A DNA stretch of 64,000 bases from Aquilaria yunnanensis (taxonomy: Eukaryota > Streptophyta > Magnoliopsida > Malvales > Thymelaeaceae): assembly GCA_039654915.1 (NCBI GenBank), contig CM077599.1:75670001-75734000 (forward strand), in the 5' to 3' direction. Position numbers and translations under genes: made by a program. The first letter of the stretch is position 1; every line of letters starts with the position of its first letter. The notes beneath the pieces were generated by a model that worked only from the letters and a program-made list of their open reading frames with translations, was not told where the DNA came from and did not search any database. This document shows, piece by piece, positions 1 through 11,737 of the stretch.

Positions 1-188
1 CCTGTATTTGTTTTTCTTTCCTTTGTACATTTGTGCTCTGAATCGCTACATGTGTTACATATCTGCTTGTGTAAATGAAAAAGCTGAAAATGGTTTAAAT
101 ACATTTTTGGAATTTTAGAATCATTTGCAAATAATGTTTTGATCACCTTTGTGTTTTTACTTGTGTTGTTTTTACTTGTGTTATTTAG

Positions 189-2239
189 GTAACCTCCGGA
201 ACAGATCCTGTAGCAATTCGGTCAAAGTTGAGAGCTGTCCTTCCCAAAGCGCCAGAGAAGCAACTTGTAAGAATCTTATGGATTCCTGTGCATAGTGTTC
301 TCAAATTTGCAAGGTGTGTCATGTGCAAAGGGTTCTCAGGAGCAAAAAAGCAAAGGCCTAACTAAAGTGATTCACAAATTCAGGATAGTTTGGGATAAAT
401 TAAACTAAAATGCCAACTCTCTCGTTTTTTCCCTTGTTTCTCAAGGGCCTTCCGAAGGTGCACCCTTTGAGGAAAGAGTCTGTGATGCCTACAGAACTCC
501 TTGCGCATGGTGGCTCACCTAGCCCAAGTTGACTTGACGGGGATCTGGTGCCAGTTGTTTAGCACCTTTTTGTGCACCTTTGACAAAGCTGCTTTATCTT
601 GTTCAATAGTTGTAGATAAATGGGCTCTTTTTCACTTATAAACAGCCTTTCAAGTTTAAGAAAATCCACTTGAAGATTTGTGAGAGTCTTGTGATAGTTA
701 ACTTTTTCAAGCAGCATCTTTTTCTGGGTAAAGGACCTTTTTTCTTTTTCATAATTCTGACTGTTTCAGCAACAGGTCATCCATTCCTCATCTGACACTG
801 CATTGAGTAAACTCTTAAAAGTATGAGAGGTTATGGTGCTGATGGGGATGCTTGTACTGAAATCGGATTGATGACATTTTAGTTATAACAAAAGCAAAAT
901 GTTTTAATCCAAACTATGCCAAGCCAAGTGTCATTTTTTGGATTCTAGGGATAATAAAATGAATTCAGACTGTTGGATCGGAGCATCACAGTCCAGTGTG
1001 GTCCCCTAATATTGCACGACATTGAATGATGGGCTCATGATGGAGCCCTTGTCCTTTTCATTCATTTTCCATAATAATGTTGTTACCATAATTCTGATTA
1101 TTTGGACCTTGAGATTGACATAAAATTTGTGGCCTGTTAATTTCTCTCATGAAGATTTCCTTTTCTTTCAGTAGTTTAGTTACTTCTCTTACATAACTTA
1201 CTTGTACATGCAGTATGATGCAGCTATTCTTCACACATCCTTTGCAAGGATTCTGGGCCACCCTAAAACTTCTTCTACGGTATTACTTCCAGAGTGGAGT
1301 TCTTGGTGCTTATAACTGCATTAGATTGAATAAAACTAAAGAGAAAATTTCCCCACTGGAATTCTGATGTTTGAAAATTGGAACATGCCTTATCAGGTTA
1401 TTGAGTACCATAAAATAGGTTATGATATAGGATGTTGTTACTTTTCTGACTTGCTAATTTTCCATCCCTGCTTGTATATCACATGTTTTTATGTTATTAC
1501 TCTTTCATATGAATTGGTTTAATATGCTAACCTAGAATTGCTATTTCAAGATGTGTCTCCTATTGAGTGCTTATCCTGTGATATCTCAGCTATTGCATAT
1601 GCAGGAGCCTCAAAATATGCAAGATCAGCTAGACTTGTTCCATAAGCTTGTTGCTGAATTAAATGATAAAACCCGTGGGTATAAGGTAACTTATCAAATC
1701 AGTTATGACTGCGAAAGTGTCATTTCATGTGCTCAATTTATAAATTCAACAAATTAATTCCATGCTGCCACTGATTCTGCAAATTTCTGGGTGATCACGT
1801 CTAGGGATGTCACCATGTGAATGCATTTGACTGTAGCGTATGAAGTTTCTGAAACGCAACATACAGTTCCTATATTGATCACCTGGTCTAAAGATGATTA
1901 AACTTGAGTTTTGCAGTTTTCTCCAACTGTTATTAGGAAATAGAAACCATCTGGAGTGGTCCATGGGGCAGCACTGGCATGCTGCTTCTTCTAAGCTGTC
2001 CAAGAATCAGAAAAAGAAAGATTTAGATGGTTGAGTTTGAATTTATTATGTGAAAGATTTAGATGTTTGAATTTGAATTTATTATGTGAACTTTTACAAG
2101 TTGCATAACCAGTCCGGAAAATGTAACGCAGGCTAGAGTATCTGAGCTCTGGTACGTAGAGGAATACGATGTATTAGCTCTTGCTTTAAATGGGAGAATG
2201 AAGATCCGCAGGTTCCCTCTCGGCTGCTCGAAAGCCTGA
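189..2239 (+). CDS. 3' exons of a conserved plant gene of unknown function (partial)
   Basis: Four exons at 189-266, 1214-1279, 1605-1685 and 2132-2239 join without a frame change. Each is bounded by AG/GT sites and all introns are phase 0. Together they give 110 residues and a TGA stop at 2237-2239. The peptide includes AILHTSFARILG (exon 2), DLFHKLVAELN (exon 3) and SELWYVEEYDVLALALNG followed by a basic segment (exon 4). The start and upstream exons lie outside the window. I do not recognise the family with certainty. The H-T-S triplet followed by small and hydrophobic residues resembles the second H-x-[S/T] motif of 2H phosphoesterases (RNA ligase / cyclic phosphodiesterase fold), but that is inference. 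The exon phases and the strongly protein-like last exon make a real gene likely. Intron 3 contains a 36-bp tandem duplication near its 3' end. Confidence 0.7.
2016..2087. repeat. 36-bp tandem duplication inside the last intron
   Basis: Two adjacent copies (2016-2051 and 2052-2087) begin GAAAGATTTAGATG and differ at about two positions. They lie in the intron before the final coding exon, about 45 bp from its acceptor, so they may include branch-point sequence. Confidence 0.85.
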
Positions 2240-2867
2240 GGCTCCACGGCAAGGCGTGGCCCTGATACTTCTCAAAGTAAATTTATCTGTTATGTGTTGT
2301 AGTTACCATATAAAACTGTAGACTCTGCTTGGGATTGGAAACTCATTTCTCTGTAAGATTTACAGATTTTACCATATACACGTAGTTATTAATAGACACG
2401 AGCACGAAATGACCCCCAGCGCATGTGACTAAGATAGACTATTGTTTCGGTTTAGTTGACTTGAATCTTGCTTGTCTGTTAAGCTCGAGCAACCTTAGTA
2501 AGGATGCCGTAGGACCTGGTAAACTAAGACATGGGCTAAAACCTTGGTGGTTTGAACTTGGACCACGAACTTGGGCAAACATGGCTTCAAGATGAGATGG
2601 CTTCAACGGAAGCCGTGGGACTTGAGATGATGGTATCAAGTAACACAAAGTCCAGTGACTCTGAGTCTAACAGCCAGTTCGGTGGGAATTAATACCCAAC
2701 ATTAATGCGTTTTTCAAGTTTCTCTGTTTTTTTTAGATGTAGGGACAATGTTTAAGCTGACATATTTGCCCTTCAAGTTTCTTCCACCTTATCGCATGTT
2801 AATTGGCCTCAACCACCTTGGCCAACTTAGAGAAGTTTGTCAAATCATATTACCGTCTGTGGCGGCG
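2240..2867. other. 3' flank, no gene seen
   Basis: This is the 3' untranslated and downstream flank of the partial gene. Only short unrelated open frames are present, and I see no RNA gene or terminal repeat. Confidence 0.5.
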
Positions 2868-3118
2868 GCGATTAAGGCTGAGAGGGATGCCGGCGATTAA
2901 AACCGAGAGAGACATCGGCAATTAAGGCCGATAGAGATTTCAACGATTAAGGTTGAGAAAGACATTGGTGATTACAGCCAAAAAAGACATCAGTGACTAA
3001 AACCGAGAGAGATGCCAGCGATTAAGGGTAAGAGAGATTTCAATGATTAAGGCCAAGAGAGACACTGGCAGTTAAGGCCGAGAGAGACTCTGGCGATTAA
3101 GGTTCTTAAGAGACGCCA
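2868..3118. repeat. 25-bp minisatellite, ten copies
   Basis: Ten consecutive units of 25 bp (the last is 26 bp) follow the pattern GCGATTAAGGCCGAGAGAGA plus five variable bases. Unit starts fall exactly every 25 bp from 2868 to 3093. Copies differ mainly by transitions. The period is not a multiple of three, so the array is not a coding repeat. Confidence 0.9.
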
Positions 3119-3569
3119 GCAAAAGAAAAAATTAAGGCAAGGAAATTGACAGTGATAGATCAAGGCTTTTCAATCTGGTTTCAATCGACTCTTGTGAAGA
3201 CGGTCATCATCCAACTTGGTCGTACTATGGCCGATCTAGGTGAAGCTAAAAATGACTATGTGAACAAACCCCAAACCAGGCAACATAAGGCCATTACCAA
3301 GCTTATTGAACAGGATTGGCTTGGATGCGCATAGATCCCTGGAAACATGAGACCTAAGGAGAGATTCAAGCGATTATGACAAGGGCATTTAGGTTCTGTT
3401 GTAGGGGCAATTATGGAAGCAAATTGAGGGCCCGATTGAAACTCTCATGCCCTGTTAGCAAAAACAGGTTATAGGGATCTATTAATCCCTGCCGAACAAG
3501 CCCTAAAATGATCTGTGTGGATGCAACGAGGACCCATAATTACCTTAGCTTGACGTAAATATAAGTTAC
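3119..3569. other. intergenic, no gene seen
   Basis: Unique-looking sequence between the minisatellite and a SINE. A 62-codon open frame at 3146-3334 has no recognisable domain and is probably chance. Confidence 0.4.
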
Positions 3570-3589
3570 TCTTGAATTGAGTAGTCTCG

Positions 3590-3744
3590 CGTTTGTTGGT
3601 CAAATGACAATAATGTTAAAGTAACAATCTTTATCATACTCTTAACCTGAGTTCGAGTCTCCCCTATTCCATTTCTTAATCCTTAGTACTTTTTTATTTG
3701 GAATACCTGATTTTGTATACAAAAAAAAAAAAAAAGAAAAAATA
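3590..3744 (+). mobile_element. tRNA-derived SINE with target-site duplication
   Basis: The body carries a box-B-like pol III promoter motif (GAGTTCGAGTCTCCCC, about 3650-3665). An upstream TTGTTGGTCAAATGAC segment lies in the box-A position. The element ends in a poly(A) run at about 3720-3735. It is flanked by TCTTGAATTGAGTAGTCTCG (3570-3589) and the same 20-mer with two mismatches (3745-3764), which fits a LINE-machinery target-site duplication. Length, A tail and flanks all match plant SINEs. The family is not assigned. Confidence 0.65.
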
Positions 3745-3896
3745 TCTTGACTTGAGTAGACTCGACTCAAGATTACTTTAAGTTTGGTGGACAAAACCTA
3801 GATGTCGACATAGATGGCCTAAATGTGGATGGCTCAACCTTAAGACAACCTTAAACATAGGATGACCCAATATCCATTAACTCACTACTAAATATT

Positions 3897-4215
3897 ACCT
3901 AATTACCAACTGCTCAATTACCAACGGCTACGCTGTTGGTAAATACCAACGTGTAGGACCATTGGTAACTTATTTTCAAGGTGTACGCGTTGGTAACGAG
4001 ATTTGGGCTGGCCTTTTTTCCAACTGTGTAGCCATTGGTAAATACCAACGAGCTTGCCCGTTGGTAATATTTCTAACGTGCACGCGTTGGTAGTTTGGTG
4101 TCTGGAAATGGGCCTGGTTTTGTGGGCTTTATTACTAACGGCTTAGCCATTGGTAATTATTTAATAAAACGCTGCATTTCATTTGCTTTTTTTTCCAACG
4201 GCTGGGCTGCTGGTA
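3897..4215. repeat. 5' subterminal repeat block of the CACTA element
   Basis: About fourteen copies of a core ACCAACG or its complement CGTTGGT occur in alternating orientation, often as TACCAACG...CGTTGGTA near-palindromes. In En/Spm-type elements such motifs are the binding sites of the TnpA-class protein and are needed for transposition. The matching block is at the other end (14664-15200). Confidence 0.85.
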
Positions 4216-4643
4216 ATTGAAATTTAAAAGTTTATCTTCTTCCTCTAGCCGAAGCTTGCGCATCATTTCCGTCTTCGTCCTCCATCTGCTTTCACACACC
4301 GCGAAATCGCCATTGCCGGCGTCGGACTAAATATTACCGCCGTTTAACGCGTTTCCCTCCCCATTTCACGGATCTGGTGCCAGTTTAGAAGGTAAACGTC
4401 TAGATTTACATTTTTGTTTCATTTTCAGAAATTTCTTTTATTTTCGTTGATATTAAGTTTTTTCTCCTGATTTTTTCGGTTCCTCCCTTCATCTATGACC
4501 TTGAAGACTTACCTATTGTTATTCGTCTCCTTTGGAAGTGGTTGGAGGTAATTTTCATTTTTTTTTTTGCTCCGAAATGAAAATGGGATTTTTGAACACA
4601 AATTGTTTTTAATTTTTAATATTGATAATAAAACTTATGTGTT
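4216..4643 (+). other. CACTA 5' leader / promoter-proximal region
   Basis: A pyrimidine-rich stretch rich in CTTCGTCC-like sequence at 4235-4390 is followed by a possible donor (AGAAG|GTAAACG, near 4390). This suggests a non-coding first exon and a long intron that now contains the nested LTR and the AAT repeats. No coding potential is seen. Confidence 0.4.
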
Positions 4644-4648
4644 GTGCC

Positions 4649-7089
4649 TGACACGATCCCCGTGCCCCTGCCCGGGATACCCTGTGAGCGTTTGTCTCAC
4701 GGTGGATTGTAATTGACTAGCTGGTTATGTGTGTGGATTAAATCCAATGCTACTAGTTGATTAACCTAGAAATGCAATATGTATGCACTTATGCTTTGAC
4801 TTGGTTTATTAAAACCATAAAACATTTAATCATTTAGACATTTAGCCGGCTAAGTAAAATTCTATATAAATAAATACAAAATGCCAAAGCATATCAAAAT
4901 CAACCTTTGAGTGATTAACTACACATACACCGCTCGTGAAAGCATTTATACATAAGTAATTAATGCTCTCACCCAGAGAACAATCCCCTGAGTCAAGGAC
5001 TCTTTATAACATAAATACTGGAGGCAAAATAAAGTACTGTATCAAAATACAAGACTTTGCTGAGATCTTTTACCCTAGCTCCCACTTTGGACTCCTATCC
5101 CAGTGGCGAGTCTCACAAGTCCTTTGCCAAGTGCTACTAGGCTCTGCAGCCAAAGGAAGAAGCAAGTTAGTACCACAGCCTGACCAACAGACCAACTAAA
5201 CACTTAAGCAAGCTAGAAACTTAAAGTTTCTCAACTACCGTACCTTTACACACAAAAAGGTACTACCGCGATAATCCTCAGCGATTATCCGGTCCTGCTA
5301 CTCCAGACTCTGCATAACAAACAGGGAGTGAGAATTCAACATTCTCAGTAAGGGTCTTCGATGTACCTGCAAGAAAAAGCTAGGACTCTGGCTGCGAGCT
5401 CACACAGCATGAGGGTACTAGTCATATATATATATACTAGGTCCGTAAACCTCTCCTCAAGTAGTCCTCTGTATCAGGCCAAGCGTAATCACTTAGCAAC
5501 CTGACACATATGGCCCAAGGGCGAACCTTAGCAAGCCCCAAACAATCATAAAACCTCTCACCTAATTGTTATGCAGGGGAATTTATGACGGGACTTGTAG
5601 ACTAGGCCGCAGGGCCTCTTTGATGTAAACTAGATGAACAAGGTTTCGCCTCGTGGCCTCGTGGCTCCGGCACGGCTAGGCCGACGAGGGTTCTAAACCT
5701 CTCACCTGAGCTATTGATAGCTAATTAAGTTCAATTGCAACATTTGTTTCCTTACTTGTTGCCTAAGCAACTTACTTACCTCAAACAGTTCAAGAAAACT
5801 CATACTTCCGGTGGGACTTTCGGAAGTCTCGGAGTACCGTCGGGATCCTCGGACCCTTAGGCACGTTCCGAACCTTCCGTAGTCTTAGTCGGGTCAACGC
5901 ACCAAAAAGTCAAACCCCCCATTTTTAGGTGTTGGCGCCGCGTCACCAAAGGCAAAAAGGAATTGGCGACGCGTCGCCGACGAACAAACGTTCTGTGAAC
6001 AAAAATTGGATTGGCGACGCGTCGCCAGTTTTCGGGCCAATTGGCGCCGCGTCGCCAATTCTGCAGAAATGCAGAATTTGGCCGTTTGCTGCTATGAACT
6101 TTGGCAACCAAATACATATAGCAAACATGCATCAAAAGTTACCAAATTTCATACACATGAAGTACATGTTGCAAGGAACAAAACCATCTATCAAAGCTAA
6201 ACTATGATGCATTAGAAACATCAAACCAATCCTTCGAACATAGCTAGTCCATCATAATTCCCAAAACGTTTCTTCATACCATAACCAAAAATTACTCAAC
6301 TTTCTCAATCCATTTCAATCCAAAAGCAATCCAACAACTTAAAAACACTTTCTCCCTTACCTTAACACCAAGAACAAGCAAGAATTCGAACCCTTCCTCT
6401 TTCAAACAAGCTTCCAAAGTTCTACACAATTTCAAACCAAAACAAAGCTCTAAAACATCAAAAACACATCTTCCAACCAAAACCCAAGCTTCCAATCAAT
6501 CAAATAACACAAATTCAATCAAGAACATAACTCATACCTCGTTCAAAAACAGGGGATGGAGAAAAACGCCTCTCCAAGCTTCAAAAACATGGATTCAAGC
6601 TTGAAAATCACTTCTCCAAGCTTGAACATCCTTAATTGCGCCTCTTGACACCAAGATCACTTGATTCCAAGTTCAATTTGAGAGAGAAATGTGTGAGGGA
6701 AGCTTAAGAACGTGTTAATGGCAGCTTCTCCCCCTCTTTCCCTTCTTAAACCCTCACTTAGCAACCAAGATCACCAAGGTTTCAAGTTAAGTGCAATTAG
6801 GTCCCCCATCTTTGTAACTTAACAGTTCTTGATTAAATCCTTGTCTATTTGTTGAGTTTGAGTTAAGGTTAAAAGTTAAGTTCTAAAAATTCATTTTAAA
6901 ACACTCGGGACTCGTCTCGGCCACTCAGGGTGCAAAATTACCATTTTGCCCCTGAACTTAGTTCAGAGCTTTATTCTTGTCGGAACTTAGTGAACTTTGG
7001 CAAACTTCTAAATTCTTGCTAGGCAAACTTAAATTAAACTTCTACACTAAATTCTAAAGTCCTTACCTCCCACTAGAAGGGCCGTAACA
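4649..7089. mobile_element. nested solo LTR of a Ty3/gypsy-like retrotransposon
   Basis: A 2,441-bp block begins TGACACGATCC and ends GGGCCGTAACA. It is flanked by a perfect 5-bp duplication GTGCC (4644-4648 and 7090-7094). The ends form the TG...CA signature and a weak longer inverted repeat (TGACACG against TGTTACG). Base composition is clearly more GC-rich than the surrounding CACTA DNA. No primer-binding site, polypurine tract, gag or pol is visible inside, which fits a solo LTR left by recombination between the two LTRs. The orientation and exact lineage are not determined. The short IGDASP-type open frames inside arise from the palindromes described next. Confidence 0.75.
5932..6058. 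repeat. four GC-rich palindromes in the solo LTR
   Basis: Four copies of TTGGCG(A/C)CGCGTCGCCAA occur at 5932-5949, 5963-5978, 6011-6026 and 6041-6058. Copies 2 and 3 contain the perfect 14-bp palindrome GGCGACGCGTCGCC. All centre on the CGCG core. They could form hairpins in LTR transcripts or be protein-binding sites. Confidence 0.85.
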
Positions 7090-7349
7090 GTGCCTATGGT
7101 TCGAACACAGTTGTTGGTATTTTTCAATTCATTTATGTTAATTATTTGTTACGTGTGGATATTTTTAGTGATGGAAAAGGTGAATATGCAATTTCTTTGT
7201 GCGTGGTATTTGATTATGTTAAAGTTAGATATTTTTAGTTTATGATATAGATTATTTTATGGAATGATTATTTTATATTTTGATGGTAATTGGTTTAGTT
7301 ATGGTTTAGTTGGAGTGATTTAGTGTAAATGGTTATATTATGTCATGGT

Positions 7350-7350
<1 letters not shown>

Positions 7351-7380
<30 letters not shown>

Positions 7381-7605
7381 GATGTACCAATAATATAAAA
7401 ATAATAATAGTAATAATAATAATTAATTAATATGTGTACGTAGTAGTAGTAGTAACTTATAAAATAATAGTAATGAACCTAAGTAATAATAATTAAGTAT
7501 GATATGTTCAATGTTATAACGTTAATGCTAAGAACAATAAGAATGTGAATAATAATAATGTAATAATACGTTTAATAATAACAATAATATGAAGAATAAT
7601 AACAA

Positions 7606-7638
<33 letters not shown>

Positions 7639-7732
7639 TGATGATTATAATAATAATCATACTAAAAATAATTTTACTTATATGCATGGAACATCATAAT
7701 AATTTAACTTATAAGCATGGCACAGTCATAAC

Positions 7733-7777
<45 letters not shown>

Positions 7778-7779
7778 TA

Positions 7780-7815
<36 letters not shown>

Positions 7816-8511
7816 ACAATAATAATATTTATAAGACTTAAACAAATACAAATACTAATTATACATAATAATTAAAATTATTATAGAAGCATGTACAATA
7901 ATACCCATAGTAATTAAATTTCACTAATAATAATACCCATAATAATAATGATAAAAATAATGTATATAATTAATTATTATTATTACATCATAATAATTAT
8001 ACTTATATGCATGGCAGTCATACTAATAATAATAATAATAATAATAATAATTATTATTATTATTATTATTATATAAGAATAAATTTTGCAATACTTAAAA
8101 AAATACAAATAGTAATTATACATAATCATTAAAATAATTATAGAACCAAGTACAATAATACCCATAGTACTTAAATTTGAGTAATAATAATACCCATAAC
8201 AATACTGATAGTAATAATGTATATAATTATTATTATTACATCATAATAATTATACTTATATGCATGGCACAGTCATAATAATAATAATAATAATTATTAT
8301 TATTATTATATAAGAATAATATTTATACTACTTAAAAAAATACAAATAGTAATTATACATAATAGTTAAAATAATTATAGAACCAAGTACAATAATACTC
8401 ATAGTACTTAAATTTGAGTAATAATAATACCCATAATAATACTGATACTATTAATGTATATAATTATTATTATTACATCGTAATTATTATACTTATATAC
8501 ATGACACAGTC

Positions 8512-8555
<44 letters not shown>

Positions 8556-8760
8556 TTTGACAATACGTAAAAAAATACAAATTGTAATTATACGTAATAA
8601 TTACAATAATTATAGAACCAAGTACAATAATACCCATAATACTTAAATTTGAGTAATAATAATACCCATAATAATACTGAGAGTAATAATGTATATAATT
8701 ATTATTATTACATCATAATAATTATTGTTTATATGCATTGCACATAATAATAATAATTAT
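7351..8760. repeat. AAT/ATT microsatellites within a roughly 240-bp tandem array
   Basis: Long (AAT)n/(ATT)n runs are embedded in larger repeats. The marker ACTTATATGCATGG with its flank CATCATAATAATTAT recurs near 7675-7720, 8001, 8254, 8491 and 8725, giving units of about 236-290 bp. Each unit also contains AATACCCATA and ATACAAATAGTAATTATAC segments and a private triplet run of variable length. Poly-Ile/Asn/Tyr open frames here are translations of the triplet repeat, not genes. Confidence 0.85.
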
Positions 8761-11443
8761 AATATCTGGGAAGGGTACGTCTGATTATTAATAGTTTCGT
8801 GATTGCGTTCTTTGATGACTATATATGTCTTTTATACGATTAGGAACAGATTTAGTTTGTAATGGAGTCAGGCCGTAGTTGGATGTACAATAACCATTTC
8901 TTGCCTGGCCGAACGGGGTACACACAAGAGTGGGTGTCTGAGGTTGATGAATTTATATCATTTGCTGTCTCTCATCCTGAAACAATGAGCGGGTTATGCA
9001 TTTGCTGTCCTTGTTGGAAGTGTAAGAATTTGCGATTTAAAGAGTGTGACGAGGTTAGAGTCCATCTGTACAAATGGGGGTTTAAGCCTTTTTACTTGAA
9101 TTGGACGGCTCATGAAGAGCCATTTAATGTAGCATCAGATACAGACCCGAGTGTGTGTGGCTTTGATCAGTTTGAGCAAGGGTCTTCGACGAATCCATAC
9201 GAAAGGATGGTATTAGATGCCGTTGGGCCTAATTTCTCACAATTTTCAGGAGACAATGTTGTGCAGCCGAATGAAAGTGCACAAAATTTTTTTAATCTAT
9301 TGAATTCAGCATCAACCCCTCTATAGGATGGGTGCAAAAATCATTCTAAGTTATCTGCTGCTGTCTGTCTTCTTAACCTTAAGTCTGAGTATCACATGTC
9401 ACGAGCATGTTTTAATGACATTGCCTAACTAATGAAAGAGACTCAACCTACAGATAGTAAGATGCCATTAAATTGGTTTAAAACGAAGAAATTAGTTTCG
9501 CAGTTGGGCTTGTCTCACCAGAAGATTGATGTCTGTGTTAATGATTGCATGTTGTTCTGGAAAGATGAAAGTAATCTTCGTGTTTGTAAGTACTGTGGAA
9601 TTGAGAGATATAAGCCAAAAAAGGGTGGTGGAGGTAAAGATCAACCTAGAAAAACCATGTATTACTTACCACTAAGCCCTCGGCTGCAACGCTTATTTGC
9701 ATCAATGTCAACAGCAGAACAGATGAGGTGGCATAAGGAGCAAAAACAAAACCCAGGTGTTATAAAACATCCATCAGATGGTGAAGCTTGGAAACATTTT
9801 GATCGGACCTACCCATGGTTTGCTTCGGTAGCACGAAATGTCCGATTGGGGTTGTGTGCCGATGGATTTACCCCTTTTGCACCATCTGGAAAACATTACT
9901 TTTGTTGGCTTGTTATTGTTACTCCGTATAATTTGCCCCCTTGGATGTGCATGAAAAAACCCTATATGTTCCTTTCATTGTTGATTCCAGGTCCACGTAG
10001 CTCAAATCATAAGATTGATGTTTATCTACAACCTCTAATAGCAAAGCTACGGCATCTGTGGTTTGATGGCATTGAAACATGATACGTGTCATTGAAAGAA
10101 AATTTTATTCTTCGAGCAGCATTAAAGTGGACCATAAATGAATTTCCGGCTTATGGCATGCTTTCAGGATGGATGACACATGGTCGATTGTCTTGCCCTA
10201 TTTGTATGGGTGAAAGTAAGGCATTCCAACTTAAGTATGGTGGAAAATTTTCTTTTTTCGACTGGCACCAGCAATTTCTTGGCCGGAACCACCCATATAG
10301 AAGAAATTGTACTTGTTTTAAGAAGGGGAAATAAGAGAAGTCATTGCCTCCCGAGCGCTTATCAGGTGATGCTATACTTGAAAGAATCTCCTGGATTCCA
10401 TCAATTGGTAAAGATGGTCCACAACATCACCCGTGCGATTATGGGAAATCACATAATTGGACGAAGTGAAACATTTTTTGGGAGTTACCCTATTGGGCCA
10501 CGAAATTAATCCGACATAATCTTGATGTCATGCATATTGAGAAGAATGTGTTTGATAATATATGGAATACTGTGATGAATGTTAAGAACAAAACGAAAGA
10601 TAATGTTAAAGCACGGAAAGACCTCAAAATTTATTATAATCGGCTGGAGTTAAATATGGTTCCTCTTGATGATGGTCGTTTATTCAAACCAAAGGCGAGG
10701 TTCACATTTGATGTTAACCAAAGGCAAGTTATGATCGTTTGGGTAAAATCTTTATGACTCCCTAATGGATATGCCTCGAATCTTGGGAGATGTGGTGATA
10801 CCTTTGGTTGCAATATGTATGGCATGAAGAGTCATGATTGCCATGTTATGATGCGAAGGCTTCTCCCCATTGCCCTTGAAGCGCTTCCCGAGAATATATA
10901 GAAGCCATTAACGGAGTTAAGCCTATTCTTTAGAGACTTGTGCTCTCCAGAGCTTCATGATAATTACTTGTTGGCCTTGGAGGCCAATATTCCAATTATA
11001 ATTTGTAAGCTTGAGAGAATTTTTCCTCCCGGGTTTTTTGATGTCATGGAGCATCTCCCAGTTCACTAGCCATATGAAGCAAGGGTTGGAGGACCTGTTC
11101 AGTACCGATGGATGTATAAATTTGAGTGGTACATGCATGACCTAAAAATGAAGGTTTCTAATACTGCTCATGTTGAGGGATCGATATGTGAAACATACCT
11201 TATAGAGGAAACTTTCATCTTTTTCTCTCATTACTTTGAATCCCATGTTCCCTCCATGATGAACCAAGTATCGCGAAATGATGACGGTGGTCCTGTCCCA
11301 TGTAATGGTGAGTTGTTGTCCATATTCACCTTTCCGGGACATCCATATGGTGCATGTAGATATAGATTCCTCACGGACGACGAACTCAGACTTGCAACCA
11401 CATACGTTCTTCTAAACTGTGCTAAGATCAGGCCATATCTAAA

Positions 11444-11548
11444 GTAAGTCATCGTTTATGATCATCCAGTACTTTGATTATTTTAAAGTTCAGTACTAAT
11501 CATCTGACGAAACTAACATATTTTCATCCTTTCTGTATTTGCTCACAG
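11444..11548 (+). other. intron 1 of the TNP2 gene
   Basis: Donor AAA|GTAAGTC and acceptor CTCACAG|TATG. Removing it turns a premature TAA into the continuous reading ...RPYLNMFVDM..., which restores homology to TNP2 proteins. This supports the splice site over a genuine stop. Confidence 0.8.
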
Positions 11549-11648
11549 TATGTTTGTGGATATGGTAAGGGAAACTACACCCGATATAACCATGTCTGAG
11601 ATGGACATACACATTGAAAACAATTTCTCAAGCTGGCTCCGACATTAT

Positions 11649-11737
11649 GTACGCAAAATTTTAGTCACTATGTATTGCAATATGTTAAGTTATAAACTTC
11701 CAGATATATTGTCTTAAAATGAAAATGTTTTACATAG
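11649..11737 (+). other. intron 2 of the TNP2 gene
   Basis: Donor CATTAT|GTACGC and acceptor TACATAG|GTTGATG. Both flanking exons are phase 0 and continue the protein as ...SSWLRHY/VDDPGNN.... Confidence 0.75.

Noticed and set aside
5857..6207. Overlapping open frames with repeated IGDASP or NWRRVAN peptides
   Set aside because: The repeated peptides are produced by the GC-rich DNA palindromes read in several frames on both strands. They are inside a solo LTR.
7638..8165. Open frames encoding poly-isoleucine, asparagine and tyrosine on both strands
   Set aside because: They are translations of AAT/ATT triplet repeats and have no protein character.
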